Source of the DNA: Stromatinia cepivora
Taxonomy: Eukaryota; Ascomycota; Leotiomycetes; Helotiales; Sclerotiniaceae
Direction of reading: 5' to 3'
Assembly (NCBI GenBank): GCA_014898415.1
Contig: RCTD01000018.1
Coordinates: 1,340,560 to 1,404,559, forward strand
Length of the DNA: 64,000 nucleotides
The position numbers and the translations under genes are program-made. The notes under the pieces were generated by a model. That model ran no database searches and was not told the origin of the DNA. It worked only from the letters and a program-made list of their open reading frames with translations. This document shows, in pieces, positions 47,163-59,339 of this stretch. Position 1 is the stretch's first letter. Every line of letters begins with the position of its first letter.

Positions 47163-47246
47163 AGTGTATCAGGAACGACCTCGTGAAGGCAGTATATCAG
47201 GAACGACCTCGTGAAGGCAGTGTATCAGGAACGACCTCGTGAAGGC
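47163..47246. repeat. 28-bp tandem repeat, 3 units
   Basis: Three units containing TATCAGGAACGACCTCGTGA, almost perfect (one G/A difference in the second), followed by a partial unit and a diverged relative at about 47317-47340. Confidence 0.95.
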
Positions 47247-49338
47247 AGTGATTTATGGAAAGAAAAGGTGGGCAGCACCTCAGTGGAAGAAAGAAGAATT
47301 CTCTTCAAGAGAATGAAGTATATCAAGAACGAGTAAAGTACTAATTTATGGGAAAAAGAGAAAGAAAGAGCGTGTATTGGTGTATTGTGTTCAGAGTGAA
47401 GGAAAGAGCAAGTCAAGCAGCCGGAGCACTGGGAGTCTGAAACGCTGAAGTACTGTGAAAGAGGTAGGTCCAGATTTTACGTACCAAAACTTAAAATACC
47501 TTAAATTACTTACTTTGGTTCATAGTTATTAGATGGGTACTTTAGGTAGGTAGGTACTACTAGGTAGATATTTCTATGCGTGTATCCGATGAAGATTCTT
47601 AATCGGTAAGGTTAATCAAACGCAATGTAAATCAAATGCAGGAACAAAACCATTCACGTTATACTTTACTCCTCACCCTCACGTGTTTCCTCTTTTCTCT
47701 TGCAACCTTCTTCCCCCGCCCCATTTCATCCAATGTTTGATAGGTTATCTGTGAATCCCATAATGCTTCAAGTCGATATTACACAGATTGAATAATCATC
47801 CAATGGATTTAATGGAATACAATTTAAGCCTTTCGTGTTTGATTATCCGTATTTGTGTTGGGTTACTAGGCAATCTTTAATCTTTGGTTGGTGAATACCC
47901 CCTAGGTAGTGAAGGTTAGTATTTGATGGTCAAACTCTGAGTCGAGATATTGAAGAGTATCATGAGGTCCGGTTATTTAATAGGTATATTCGTTTGGTGT
48001 GCGATCTGTTTCGTCCATTGCTTGAGAGGAATATTCCCAATATTAATTATATTAAGCACATCGCCCCAGTACGCCATTCCTAGAAATGACAGTGGAATTT
48101 AACCTCACCATCATTCATCATCATTCACCTACTAATGAGGAGTATCATAAGAATATAAGCTCTTCGAAGTGAGAATGAAAATTCGAAAATTTACCTATAC
48201 ATTTGATATTCTCCCAAATTCTGCTCGCTGGTACACTGGCTTGTCTACTTGCCTATTACTTGCTTAATTTGCTGCCTTGCTGTAATCAGCTGTACGATTA
48301 TTAAACTAAACTTCAATCACAAGATGCTAAAGATCATTTTATGAGCATCAATGAACACAACATGTTTACAAAACCAAAGCAAAAAAAGACTACATGTCCA
48401 TTTCCCATCATTTGTGACCAAGAGAGAGATTTCTTCCGTCCATTTCGAAACGACTGAGGACTCACATTTGGGTGGAATGAATTAAATCTACCATCGCGAC
48501 AGTTAGCTTTATTCGCTTTTCTGTTATGTCCAGAGAGATGTTCAATCGACTTAAAGCATTCATCATCCGCCACGTAGGTAATGTTCACATCACGTTTCAC
48601 TGCACATTGAGTATGCAATGCTCAGAAGACAAGTTATAGGAGTAGACATGTAATATTGATTGATAAGATGCTGAGATACTGACTATCTGTACATACACGA
48701 TCAGCACTGTCCCGATCCCCCATCAGGCGACATTAAACCTTTCCGTGCCGAAGCTGCCTAGGTTCTCAAGTACCAACCAACCAATTCCAATTCCCGCCTC
48801 ACGGGCATGCAAATAGAATCCATCAAAATTTCAATCGACGCATCAAAACATTTCGCAAGACCCATGACCAAAAGAGCTTGTGAGGGGGAAAAAAGTATAA
48901 AAAAAAACATACTCAAAAAACTAGATGTATATCGAACAAGGTATCTGAGGTGAAATTGATGACCAGAGAAAAAAAACAATTAATAAGTGGTAGTGCTAAT
49001 AGGACAAGGGCAGAAACAACACCAGTGGGCCAGCCATGAGTATGAGTGTAGAGACATTAGGTGCGCGATGATATGAGACGAAAGTGAAGAAAAGCCCAGT
49101 ATGCCCGACCCAGCCCGTATTGTTGCCCGTAACCCCTTGAAAGAAATGCTCATGAGAAAAAAGAACACGAAAGTAAAATCGCTATATGCAAGGAAAGGGA
49201 AAAGAAAATGCCAAAGACAACCCGACGACCCTCGTCAAAACCAAGAGTGTGAGGTGAAAAGAGATGAGGGATATCAAAACCGAGTCTATCAAGGAAAATA
49301 AATAGGAAATCATAGCAATCATTAAAGGAAACTCAATC
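47247..49338. other. intergenic region between the GH16 and C2H2 genes
   Basis: No supported gene over 2 kb. It holds copy 6 of the dispersed element (47925-48025). Scattered short frames (such as 48334-48618 minus) have no motif. The last 900 bases would include the 3' UTR of the C2H2 gene. Confidence 0.4.
47925..48025. mobile_element. MITE-like element, copy 6, partial
   Basis: The core GATGGTCAAACTCTGAGTCG and GAAGAGTATCATGAGG align with the other copies. It ends in GGTGTGCGATCTGTTTCGTC, an almost intact terminal repeat. The left terminal repeat is not seen. Confidence 0.6.
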
Positions 49339-51951
49339 TTAGTACACGCTATCATCGGCGTCATCCATCCCCTGAGAGATCATGGAGGGTGTTGACACGT
49401 CCGAAGCTTCGATGTCATCCTCGTAGCCCACGAGGGCTTGAGAATGAAGTCGAAAGGATTCTCCCATAAGTTTTGTGATTCTACAAATGTTAGCATAATG
49501 TCAATTTTGATGGTGAATGTTATGACTTACCCCCAGACAACAACTTCATCAAGCATGCTACCCCAGACACGAGCGACTGTGGAGCTAAGCTTGGAGCTAT
49601 AGCCAACAGAATCATCGTCAAAGAGGGCTCGGATCTTGTTGTGCATGGCCGTTTCCTCCTCGGTTGGAGGCTCCTCGTCATTTTCCAGGCGATAAAGCCA
49701 CAAGCTGAGGATTACCATGAGATCTAAGCCACAAAGAGGATGCTCGATACTCCAGTTGGTAGCAGAAGTCCTCGCAACCCAACGAATCCCTTGAATGGCT
49801 GCAGTTTCGATGCAGTTATAGCACTCTTGAATGACCTTGATCATCTCGCTGGATCTCTTAACCTTATCCCTGGCATTGGACATGGCAGCAGCGACTTCAT
49901 AAGAGTCGTGATACCTCAAAACCTCCTGGATTGATTTGAGGTCAACCTCAAGGCGAGCCTTAGCATTGCGGAACAGGGCCATAGCATTGAATATCAATGG
50001 ATGTCCTTTGTGAGGGGCGTTGAGTGGAACTGAAACGATTTCCGGTTCACAAAGGTCAAGCGACTTCTCCCATGTCTCCAAAGCGAGTCGGAGTTTGAAT
50101 TCCAGGACCATGTCTTGAAGTGCTTCCGGACTGCGCTTGTGGTACCAAATCTCGAGAAAGAGTGCATTGATCATAACACGAGTTGCAAAAGCACTATAGC
50201 GTAAGGATTCACCCTGGAACAGATTGGCATGCGCTTCCATGAATGATGGGATTTCAGCAGCTTTGAGATGCTCTCTCCAGGTAGCTTCGTCAGAAACGTT
50301 GAGGTTCCACATCGCTTCGGTCGAAGGAAGTTGCAGATCCTCAAATTCGTTGAAACTGATGGCGGGAGTATGGTTGTAGGTCAGTGTCAGTAATCCAAAG
50401 AAGATGTATACCGCATAGTACGTTCGTCGACAGCCTTCATCTTCTACCCATTCGGATCGGGTAGGCGCAGCACCTTCTCGAGCATCGGTGCGAAGCTTTA
50501 GCTCGTAACGGTTACCGGCAACCATGTTAGCAAGTAAACTCTTAATCGAGCAAGCCCACTCCAACCCTTTGGGGTCTCCACTCCAGCTGGCGAAGATCAT
50601 GTTGAGGAGCGAGCTTTGCATGGTCCACAAAGGACACTTGCGCGAGCTGAAATTTTCCTTATTTTGCAAAAATTGATTCACAAGAACCTTGGAACCAATG
50701 TGCATCATGTATGCGTGGTCTTGATCAAAGGCATAAAGAGCACCGATGGATAACACCGCAAGCAGCAGTGGTGGCGAGACTTGTGTAGGCTTGAAGGTTG
50801 AGGGATGCAAGAAAGGGAGGTGATGATGGAACAAGCTGAAGTAGGTCGAAAGGAATCGGTTCAAATTCGCCAAGGGGGGAAGACGAAAGCCCTCTGGGAT
50901 TGCTCGCTCGCTATCATGGCCACGGATATTATCCAAGATAGTATTGCGTTCATCATCACCCATAACTTGAGGTGCTCTCATTGCTGCTGCTTCAGAACGG
51001 GGCTGCATTGGGGACAGTTGCGGAGTGGAAGATACTGAAGGTGGCAACGAGTCAATCATCGACTGTAACGCGGGGACGAGTCCATTGTAGCTTGACGACG
51101 CCTTGTGTTTAACGATGGGTGGAAGCTGGTTTGGATGAGGTTGCATCGTACTGCCACTTGTGAAAGATGCATGGGAATCTTGGGAACCAGAAGTACCCGA
51201 GGTAATTGAATGAGACTTTGGCTCCGTCACAGACTGCGGCATGAAAGAGTCCCACGGGACCTGAGGAAGCGAAATTGCTCCCGAAGGATATGTGACAGAT
51301 GGTTCCATGAGCGGAGTTCCATTATGAGTGAAAGCCATTCCAGGTCTATTCTCATATGGGCCTACGCCTGCATTGCGCATCGCCGCAGTAGCTTTGTGGT
51401 GAAGGTCGGTCATCAACATAGCGGCAGTCTCTAAGTCAACTAATCCATCGCTACTGGCCTCGATCTGTTCAAGGGCCGATGTGTCAATAGCGATAGCTGA
51501 TTTAGCTGAGCCCGATACAACAGATGCCTTTGGGCCGGCACGTCGCTTTACATCGCTATGTAAAGGAACACCGCCGTCTTTAGCGTGTACGGTCCGATCA
51601 TGTCGGAGCAACAAATCGCGTCGCACAAAGGTACTTCTACACTTCATGCACTTGAATGGGCGCTCCTTAGTATCTGCGATGACGATGTTAGTATAATATT
51701 TAATTATCGCGATGAAAAATTAAAAAGGATTTGATGGTTGTCGCAATTCGGTGTCGATGGGAAACTAAAAGGGGTGTAAGGAACATCAAAAACTTACGTG
51801 ATCTCTCATGTCTACTACGATGTTCACTCCTGCTGAAAGCTCTATTACAGAACTGACATTTGTACTTCTTCTCTGGAGCGAGGGACGACTTCCGTATTGT
51901 TGATGTTGATGATGCTGCCGTGGGCAAAATATTCAAGGCTGCGACAGGCAT
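49339..51951 (-). CDS. C2H2 zinc-finger / Fungal_trans transcription factor
   Basis: Exons 51951-51798, 51673-49531 and 49480-49339 give 812 residues. Two adjacent C2H2 fingers lie near the N-terminus: C32-C35-H48-H52 and C60-C63-H76-H81. They are joined by SHTKERPFKC, a canonical linker, and the first finger is split by an intron. A Ser/Pro/Gln-rich region follows. The rest (about 250-800) is a helical Fungal_trans-type middle homology region, including FLSTYFSLFHHHLPFLHPSTF, ALYAFDQDHAYMMH and DEGCRRTYYAVYIFFGLLTLTYNH. This combination occurs in the AmdX/Klf1-like class of fungal regulators; the target genes cannot be told from sequence. The acidic C-terminal exon ends in DDADDSVY and may be an activation region. 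The leader beyond 51951 is long, with several AT-rich tracts. Confidence 0.9.
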
Positions 51952-53500
51952 CGTGTTCGAGGATCTCTTTTTTGAGTGGATTACACGCTTCGCAATCGAT
52001 TAAGCCTCGAAATATATTCACAGATCGATGGTTGAATATCGACTGACTCGCGAGAAGGGACGTAAGGTTTAAAGTGTGTAATGCTTGTTGTATATATTGT
52101 TCATTTGGTGTGGTCTGATTGTCATAGATGGATGTTTTGTGTATTGATAACAGAAACCAGAGGGAATTTTAATGAGAGTAGAACTACGGGGGTCGCGTCG
52201 ACGAAATATTGAGATATCCAAAGATTCAGCCTTGGTTTTGGCAAAGAGGAATTAATAAGTATGTGAATTATTACAATCACAAAATAGTACCTAGTAGTTG
52301 GGAAAAATTTGGAAGAAGAAACAAGAGTATGTGATGAAAGATGATGGAATGAATGAGGGGTGAAAGCTGTTAAAAGAGAGGGGAGAGGGGAGAGGGGAGA
52401 GGGGGGAGCGATTGAATTTAGTGAGAAAGGAAAGGAAAGTTAAGTGAACTAGTAGGTTAGTAAGTTAGGTAGGTAAAAGTTGGTGTGGATCATCCAAAGA
52501 GAACCCGCCAAGTTAGTGTGGATTTTCAGGGAAAAAAAAATATTATTCTTCAATAAAGTAGCTAATCTCAAATTCGATAATTAAATATATACTCAGTATC
52601 TATTTAGATAGATAGATAGATTCAGCAACCTTATACTGTATACTGTTATATTATATTATTATACTCTTTAATTCAAATATCAAAAATAATCCCTTAGGCT
52701 TTAGATATCTATCTTACCTATATATTGATTCCCTCATATTCTAATTCAGATTTGATAATGAAATACTCTGTTGTTTGAAATGATTATCAAGAACACCAGA
52801 ACAGAATCTTGAAAGAAGCACCGATAGTAATAAAAGTGTACCGGTACCTAGTATGTACAGTATATATTTTATGTATTTGTTGATACATCGCGTGAAGGAG
52901 TAGATAGAGTGAGAGTTATACCTAGGCGAGCTAAAGTAATCCGCCACCCCCCTGGATATTAATATATGGTTGGGTTGTTTTTTGTTTTTTTTTATTAGTA
53001 TCATTATTTCGAACACTCTTCTCTGAAAATAACAGCAGCACTACTAGTTAATTTGAGAGCCATTGAATGGATGGATTGAATCAAAATATTATTAGTCTAC
53101 GTACAGGTTCAACCACCTCAATTGAACTGTGCATTTCCCAATTTAACTTCAGCTGTTACTTCAGCTGTTACTTGTTGCATGCATAACTCCCAACATCCCA
53201 AGGTACTTGGTTAGAAACTTGTTTGGAGGGGTCGCATTCGGTTTATAGCTTTGATGTTTTAGGGCGAAATAGTCCGGGGGGGGGATTTGCTTTTTTGATT
53301 CCATACGGAGTACGGTATCGCGTGTATTTATTTGACTTGCATCTTCTAACTAGGGGTGTCTAAATTGATTTTAGTGATCATGGGATCTTTAATAATAAAA
53401 ATGGTAGAGCTTTGATTTATGATTTACTCGTCATCTGGATCTTCAACACTCTGTCACAGTCTTTTCAAGTGTGGCTATTTAGTATTTAGATTTGTTGTAG
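51952..53500. promoter_or_regulatory. upstream region of the C2H2 gene, AT-rich with simple repeats
   Basis: No gene. It contains a 7-bp GGGAGAG repeat (about 52374-52407), AGATAGATAGATAGATT near 52606-52621, and TATA-type runs at 52630-52675. The first 400 bases probably include the leader of the minus-strand gene. Confidence 0.4.
52374..52407. repeat. GGGAGAG heptanucleotide repeat, about 4 units
   Basis: Purine-only tandem repeat upstream of the C2H2 gene. Confidence 0.85.
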
Positions 53501-53501
53501 G

Positions 53502-53528
53502 GAGGGGAACGAGGGGAACGAGGGGAAC
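53502..53528. repeat. GAGGGGAAC repeat, 3 units
   Basis: Three perfect 9-bp units in tandem. Confidence 0.95.
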
Positions 53529-55560
53529 ACAAGTACAAATGGCAAACTTCGATATCGCAATCGTTATTTTTGAAGTCTCACACCGGTAGCGAGTGACTTG
53601 TTACTTGGGTTAGTGAGATAAAAGCATTTGAGGTAAAAGCCTTTCGGTCCATACATTGAAATTTCACGAGTCAAGCATTGTGTCGAATCCCTTCCCACAT
53701 AAATCCTCTCATCCTTCCTCACCGCACCCTGATCAATATTCATATCGAAAGTCGGTATGAGCGACCATAAATGCTTACTCCGTACATTGCTGACTACCAA
53801 ACTTAACTTTGAAGGCTGTGATTGCCAGCGCAACAACTGTTGAGCATTTTATGTCGAATAAAGTTCTATTCTTATGGTGACCCCACGTACGAAAGATATC
53901 CATCCCACCAGTTGGGCCACTTGCCACAGGCTTGCCGTCACAGAACTCACAGCCCATTTAACTCTTGATTCCTGTAGCCTTTCCAACGCAAAGGAATTTG
54001 GATACCTACCTAGGAGGGGTTGCCCGCGCATTGTGGCTAACAATAACGCGACCGACAATTTGGGCCAAGTCAAAAAAATGGCCCACGGGTGTCTGCAAGG
54101 GGGAAGTGCAGATTATCATTTATTTTTGATTATAATTCCTTGGACAACTAAATTTCAGAAAACCCCCCAAAAAAAGCAAAGAAAGCCACTTCACTCGCGT
54201 ACCAAAATTATTTTGTTTTATCACAAAATATTTATCTCACCCAAAAATTGTCTCTTTCAACCCGTTTTTTCTATTCGGCCGGTGAATACATTCCTCTCCC
54301 TTAAAACTTACCCCTCTGCCAGGAGCGGGGAAAGTTGATTAGGAACAACGCAGAACTTTAATCGTTGTCAGCCCACTATCATCTTCTGCGCCGTAAATTC
54401 CCATCTTACTGCCTTTTTGGTACTTTATACTTTTAATTCTCACCGCTATGATACCCTTTTCACGAAATCCTCGCTGCTTTTGATTTGTGGCACAAACGTA
54501 CATAATAATCGATGTTGCATTTTCAATATTTGGCTAATTCCCATTGGTTCAGTTTGTTCATTCGTTGCCATTAGATACAAGCTGTTTGTTCTTTTACTGT
54601 ATTTTATATGATTTTCTTTGTTGACCTTAATTTCGAACTGGATGATTTCATCTTCGACCGTTCATCCAAGTCAACACAATTTGTGATCAACATAGACTTT
54701 AGTCTGGTGGGTGATCCCGTTGTTTGACTAGAGGACAAACAATATGCCAGGTACGCGAATGATTAAATCTATCATCGGCATCCACTCGCATTGAACTCTT
54801 TTCTAATTTAGTACTAGTGCTAGGAACACTTCCCCGGACCCACCGAGTCTCCCTTATGATTTGGATGCACAATTTCATAACCCGGTCAGTGATGAGGGAG
54901 GGGGCACACCATACAGCAACAAAGCACTTGAGTCGGGACGGCTCGCAATGGGCTATCAAGATTAGTAATTCTAGCTGACCTGATTCAAGCGACGAGGAAT
55001 TGGACCATTGCACTACGAACCAACGGTGAGGAAGTTCATTGAAGAGAAGTTCTTCCTGCAGAAGCGTCCAGATCCCAGCCTCCTTGTGGCTCCTTCTGCC
55101 CCTCATCGAAAGCATAGAAGCCGTCCTGATAACCTTCCATGACTTCTATCAGACTATACCAGCATTCTGCCCAATCAAGTTCATGGGCCTGCTTAACTTA
55201 ATTGGGTGCTAATGCCGAAATCATCCTTCACCGGTCAATGCCCCTCCGAGACAGTGGGTTCCTCCGGAAGTAATGTCTTTTTCATACTTCATAAGTGGAA
55301 TATTCAAGGATTGTATCAATCTGCCATGTTCGTCCTCGTCCGCCTTGACTATTACAAGGCACCGATATCCAATCAAGTTTAATGAAATGAGACAACTTCC
55401 ACGGTACTAAAGATCCAGGAGACGGATTTCTGGGTCCTCGTGTTTTCAGTCCGCCAATTCGGGGGAGGCTATCCGGTAACATCTAGAATGAATAAGATCA
55501 GCATAACAAGGAGCAATCCATACTTTTTCCAGCGATAAATACTATGAACTAAGACTTATC
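53529..55560. other. gene-poor stretch with possible small coding remnants
   Basis: On the minus strand, 53564-53836 has coding-like peptide (FDMNIDQGAVRKDERIYVGR, then EISMYGPKGFYLKCFYLTNP). Frames at 54699-55115 and 55282-55482 also look somewhat coding. None has a recognisable domain, a convincing start or splice partners. They may be remnants or short species-specific genes. Confidence 0.25.
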
Positions 55561-55630
55561 ACTCGTTGCGGTATTTCACAACCTTAAGGTCTAGCAGGCA
55601 ATTCACGTGGCACCCTCTTCACCGATTAGT

Positions 55631-56389
55631 GATGGAAATCCAGAACCTCAATTTCGACATGGGAATCTATACACCCACGACACCGCCAGGAACATTATCG
55701 CAAAAACGGAACCGGCAAGACGACCAAATTGTACAATTCACAAAGAAATGTGCAGTGAGTAAGTAAGTAGCATTACAACACAATCTTACATATGCAAACT
55801 CCACCGATAGATAGTTGAGAAAAAACTTCACCGCTGAGATTGTTACCTGGACAACAGTCGCATGATCATAGAACCCCTCTTCAAATACTACAACTCATTC
55901 CCTGCCTACATGTCAATTGCCCAATCCAACGTGGCTGGGCTTGGTTCTTCATGCGTTCGTTATTCACATCGAAGAGCGTGTGTTTTCAATGTCCCAAACT
56001 GGATTGAGGGTCAACCCAGTTTTCCGATGTCCGAAATTGGGCTTAGACAAGCTCACCACGAAAAGTCTCAATAGTTACAACAGACAGACACTATGTTGAC
56101 TTTCAAGAGCATTCGACATTCTTACCTCGAAGAAAAATAGATCGTATATTTACTTTTGCGACACGATCTCTTTCAGGGTCTAGACACCAAACATGCACGG
56201 CAACGAATCTTTCTAGCACGAAATGCGGTTTCGAGATCTCCACAGCCCGGAGCCATATGGATCACCTACGCACCCGGTAGATGGACTCTCGTGCGCCTTC
56301 ATGCCTTTACCATCTCATCTTATCGAAACCCCTCCATCACCCTAGCCAAGTTGAAAGTTACAGGCTCCTTCGTACCTCCACCCCCCTAG
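55631..56389 (+). pseudogene. decayed unrecognised coding region
   Basis: Peptide of coding character appears in successive frames. One is MEIQNLNFDMGIYTPTTPPG from 55631, ending at a GTGAGTAAG donor-like site. A second is WLGLVLHAFVIHIEERVFSM with LRVNPVFRCPKLGLDKL at about 55926-56098. A third is RIFLARNAVSRSPQPGAIW with FTISSYRNPSITLAKLKVTG to 56389. The joins I tried meet stops or shifts, so I treat it as a broken gene. A live gene with unusual introns is the alternative. The family is unknown. Confidence 0.3.
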
Positions 56390-56871
56390 AACAGAAGGTC
56401 CTAGTCTCTCATCTTCCTTCATTTATTCTACCCTCCTTCTAGAAACATTCTAGAAGCGAAAAGGTTGGTCCCCACCTGGCTGGGAAAGCTGAAACCTTGA
56501 TGTCTGCAACAGTTTTATGTTACAGTTGTATACGGATTGCGTCGTTGCCTTCTTTTGGTGTGGCTACGTCTTACAAAACAAATGAATAAATCATTAATCC
56601 GATTACGTGGGAGGGAAAGAAGGGGGGCTGCAATGCTTACTTTCCTAGATCGAGGGAAATTAATGGAACAAAAATAGATTCAAAGGTAAAAGGAGTTCTG
56701 AGGAAACGCATGCACCTGCTTGCGCCAGCGCAAAGCCGACCTACCTCACTGCACCCCTGAGTTCTGCAAGTACAGAGGTAACCGCTGATGATGGTTTCTT
56801 CATTGCTCCCATTCCCGTTAATGGAATCAGTACATACATCGAGACCGATGGAATGAGCAAGCCACCGGATC
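56390..56871. other. intergenic stretch between two uncertain coding regions
   Basis: No open frame of note and no recognised element. Confidence 0.4.
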
Positions 56872-57363
56872 TCATATTAACTCCAACATTGATCCTCGGT
56901 CGGTCCGAAACTCTTTATGTACACGAGGGGCGCAATATCTAGAGAACGCGGAGAAACAGCCAAGTGCCATACTGTCCTCCTTCTCATCCATATGTAAATC
57001 CACCAGACCCCACATCCGTTCATCTGATATGTCTTGACTTATCTTCCACCGGCTCTCTCTCTCGAGAACGTTTGGGAAGTGCAACTCACGTGCTGGGATG
57101 TTATACCGACTGCAAGAGGGGGGAAGCGAATCCGGAGTTGAGTGAGCCGTATAGTTTCCGAATTTGAACTTGGTTGCCTGTGTTTGCTGGACTATGTCAT
57201 GGATCTCACGCATTAGAATTAAATCGATGACGATTGCTCCGAACGGACTTTGTTCCATAGATAGAGTATAGTAATCATTGAAGAAATTGCCGATAAGGTA
57301 GAGTGACCGTAATTGATGCATGCCGTGAAGATTTACCTCGTGGTGAATGTCCTCCTCCCACAT
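56872..57363 (-). CDS. possible short hypothetical protein or remnant
   Basis: Open frame of 163 codons from ATG 57363. The peptide has a mixed composition (HQLRSLYLIGNFFNDYYTLS, then AIVIDLILMREIHDIVQQTQ) that could be coding, vaguely like the repeat part of a fungal F-box protein. No motif is firm. Neighbouring sequence gives no obvious further exon. It may be part of the same decayed block as 55.6-56.4 kb. Confidence 0.25.
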   Translation of the reverse strand: MWEEDIHHEVNLHGMHQLRSLYLIGNFFNDYYTLSMEQSPFGAIVIDLILMREIHDIVQQTQATKFKFGNYTAHSTPDSLPPSCSRYNIPARELHFPNVLERESRWKISQDISDERMWGLVDLHMDEKEDSMALGCFSAFSRYCAPRVHKEFRTDRGSMLELI

Positions 57364-58914
57364 GGCACCAAGACTGAGGAGACCGCAGCATGTGGAGCGG
57401 GATCAGAAGTCGAGAATCATAAATTTATCTAGAATCTTAGGAAAGGACTGCGAGTGGAGACTGAAATGATTTTTGGAGATTCTAGATCCAGTTATTCAAT
57501 CTTAGGGTGGGTTCAATAACAATTTTTCAAAAGATCTAATTGCCTTTATTCGCACGCCTTTATTAGGATGAATCCATTTCATGCCGTATTCAAGAAATAG
57601 GAAGAGGAACCTTGGAAGTATTCTGAAAAAGTCCAATTCTATGTTAAAGTGGGAGGTGTGGTATTGTACTTATTAATCATTGGTGCCTACTTTGAAATCA
57701 GATTCAATTTCTCCAAAGTAATAACCGGAAGAGAGTAGATAGATACCTTTATTCACTCTTTTTCCTACCACCAACAGTAAGTGCACCATCACCTATGCGG
57801 CCGGTGTTATTGTGCTTTGACAAAACATTTACAATACTGGTGATGTTTGATCTTGCTGGAGGAATTACCCAAAGATTTGATATTCCTCTTCTTTCCAGGG
57901 TCGGCTTACTCACCTGCACCTCTTCCAAGAGAATAATACCCTCGATAATAACTAGTTATATCTAGTTTTACTAGAGCATCACTGCACGCAGCTGGTTTAT
58001 TACTTACTATATTGCTCTCCTGGCTATCAATAGGCACCACCTCCACCAGTGCGTTTCTTTTCTTTTTGCCTCCCCGAAGTTCCAGAGTTAAACGACACAT
58101 ACAAGCCTTTATATATTGAAATCGTTTGTGGCTACATATTTTTTACTGATCCGTATAGATCTTTATTACTTGTTGTTTGGCATTTTTGAATATTTAACTA
58201 TTCTATCTCTATACTTGTCATTCTAATAACCCTCAATTTTTGTCCTTCTCAGCAAAGCTCAAATCGTCCGCACTATCGATCCATTCAAAAATCATCTCAG
58301 CCAATAAGATATCCCACTTCCCCCCCCTTCTATCCATTATCAATAATCTATCAGCTATAGGTATCTGGACCTATTTTTCGTACTTCTTCAAATATATAAT
58401 CATTCTACTTGTTTCTTCAAAATATTCCTACATTATTTTTTCGTTTTCTTCTATGAATTCTACTTTCTGTATCTTTATTTAATATCTCTAGAAACATCTA
58501 CAGGACGCAAAAGGGAAGAAATATATATCAATTATACATACTTACAAGAACAATCAATACATACCAAGTTTATCCATTGGTTCAGGTCATCAAAATCTTT
58601 TTCTCCCCAAATAAGACCCTCGTATCTTTTACTCACTACGACCTATACCAACCACTACACCTTTCCGAGTTTGACTCCAATTGTGAATTGTGCTAGAACT
58701 ATTTCCTCGTTGAAACGATCCCTTCACGCCAAACCACTACTGCGATTTGCGATTTTTGGCGATAACGAGGCAAACCTCCTCCTTCAATAAACCTTACCCG
58801 CCTTTACTATATTCCTTTCGACTTCAGTTGGATATATCATAATCCCATATACCATATACCATATTTCAAATATCAAATATCATATATCATTTATTACCAT
58901 ATATACATATACAT
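57364..58914. other. AT-rich region upstream of the RasGEF gene
   Basis: No supported gene. The latter part becomes C/T-rich with CATATACC/CATATATC-type simple repeats (about 58847-58920), as expected for promoter and leader DNA of the RasGEF gene. A minus-strand frame at 57906-58100 has no motif. Confidence 0.4.
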
Positions 58915-59019
58915 ATGTATGTATGTGAAGGAAGTGGTGATCGAACTACTATCGTTCAGCTAATCGATGTTCCACTGACCATAACCGCCCGAAGTCTCTC
59001 CAATCATTATCGAAATTGA
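58915..59019 (+). promoter_or_regulatory. upstream open reading frame (34 codons) before the RasGEF gene
   Basis: ATG 58915 opens a frame ending at TGA 59017-59019. Two more upstream ATGs follow: 59129 (two codons, then stop) and 59140 (25 codons, ending 59217). If the transcript starts before them, these uORFs would reduce or regulate initiation at the main start. Confidence 0.35.
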
Positions 59020-59339
59020 TCGACAACACCCGACAAACTACCTCGCTATACCCCTCCTCTGCGAGATCCATATACGATATATGTTTCATACTCTCAAAAG
59101 CGCGTACATCTACTTGGGACGAATAAACATGAGTTGAAGATGTTAATGAGTGACACAGACCGTGGTCTCGGTAACATATTCAGAAGGAAATACCTTTGCA
59201 ACTTCCCAGTGGAGTAATACTATCGACTCTTTTACACAGTGAGAATTCACTTCATTTTAACGGCAGAAATACTTCGACTTTCAAAATTGCCTCGAAGAAA
59301 ATACGGAAACCTCGGAGTGCTGGAACATTACCGCCACTA

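Noticed and set aside
54940..55040. tRNA-like stretch on the minus strand (GTAGTGCAATGGTCC)
   Set aside because: An A-box-like segment is present, but I found no matching B box, acceptor stem or anticodon arm.
59196..59339. Upstream extension of the RasGEF protein
   Set aside because: No ATG starts it (it would need TTG), and no upstream exon could be joined without stops.
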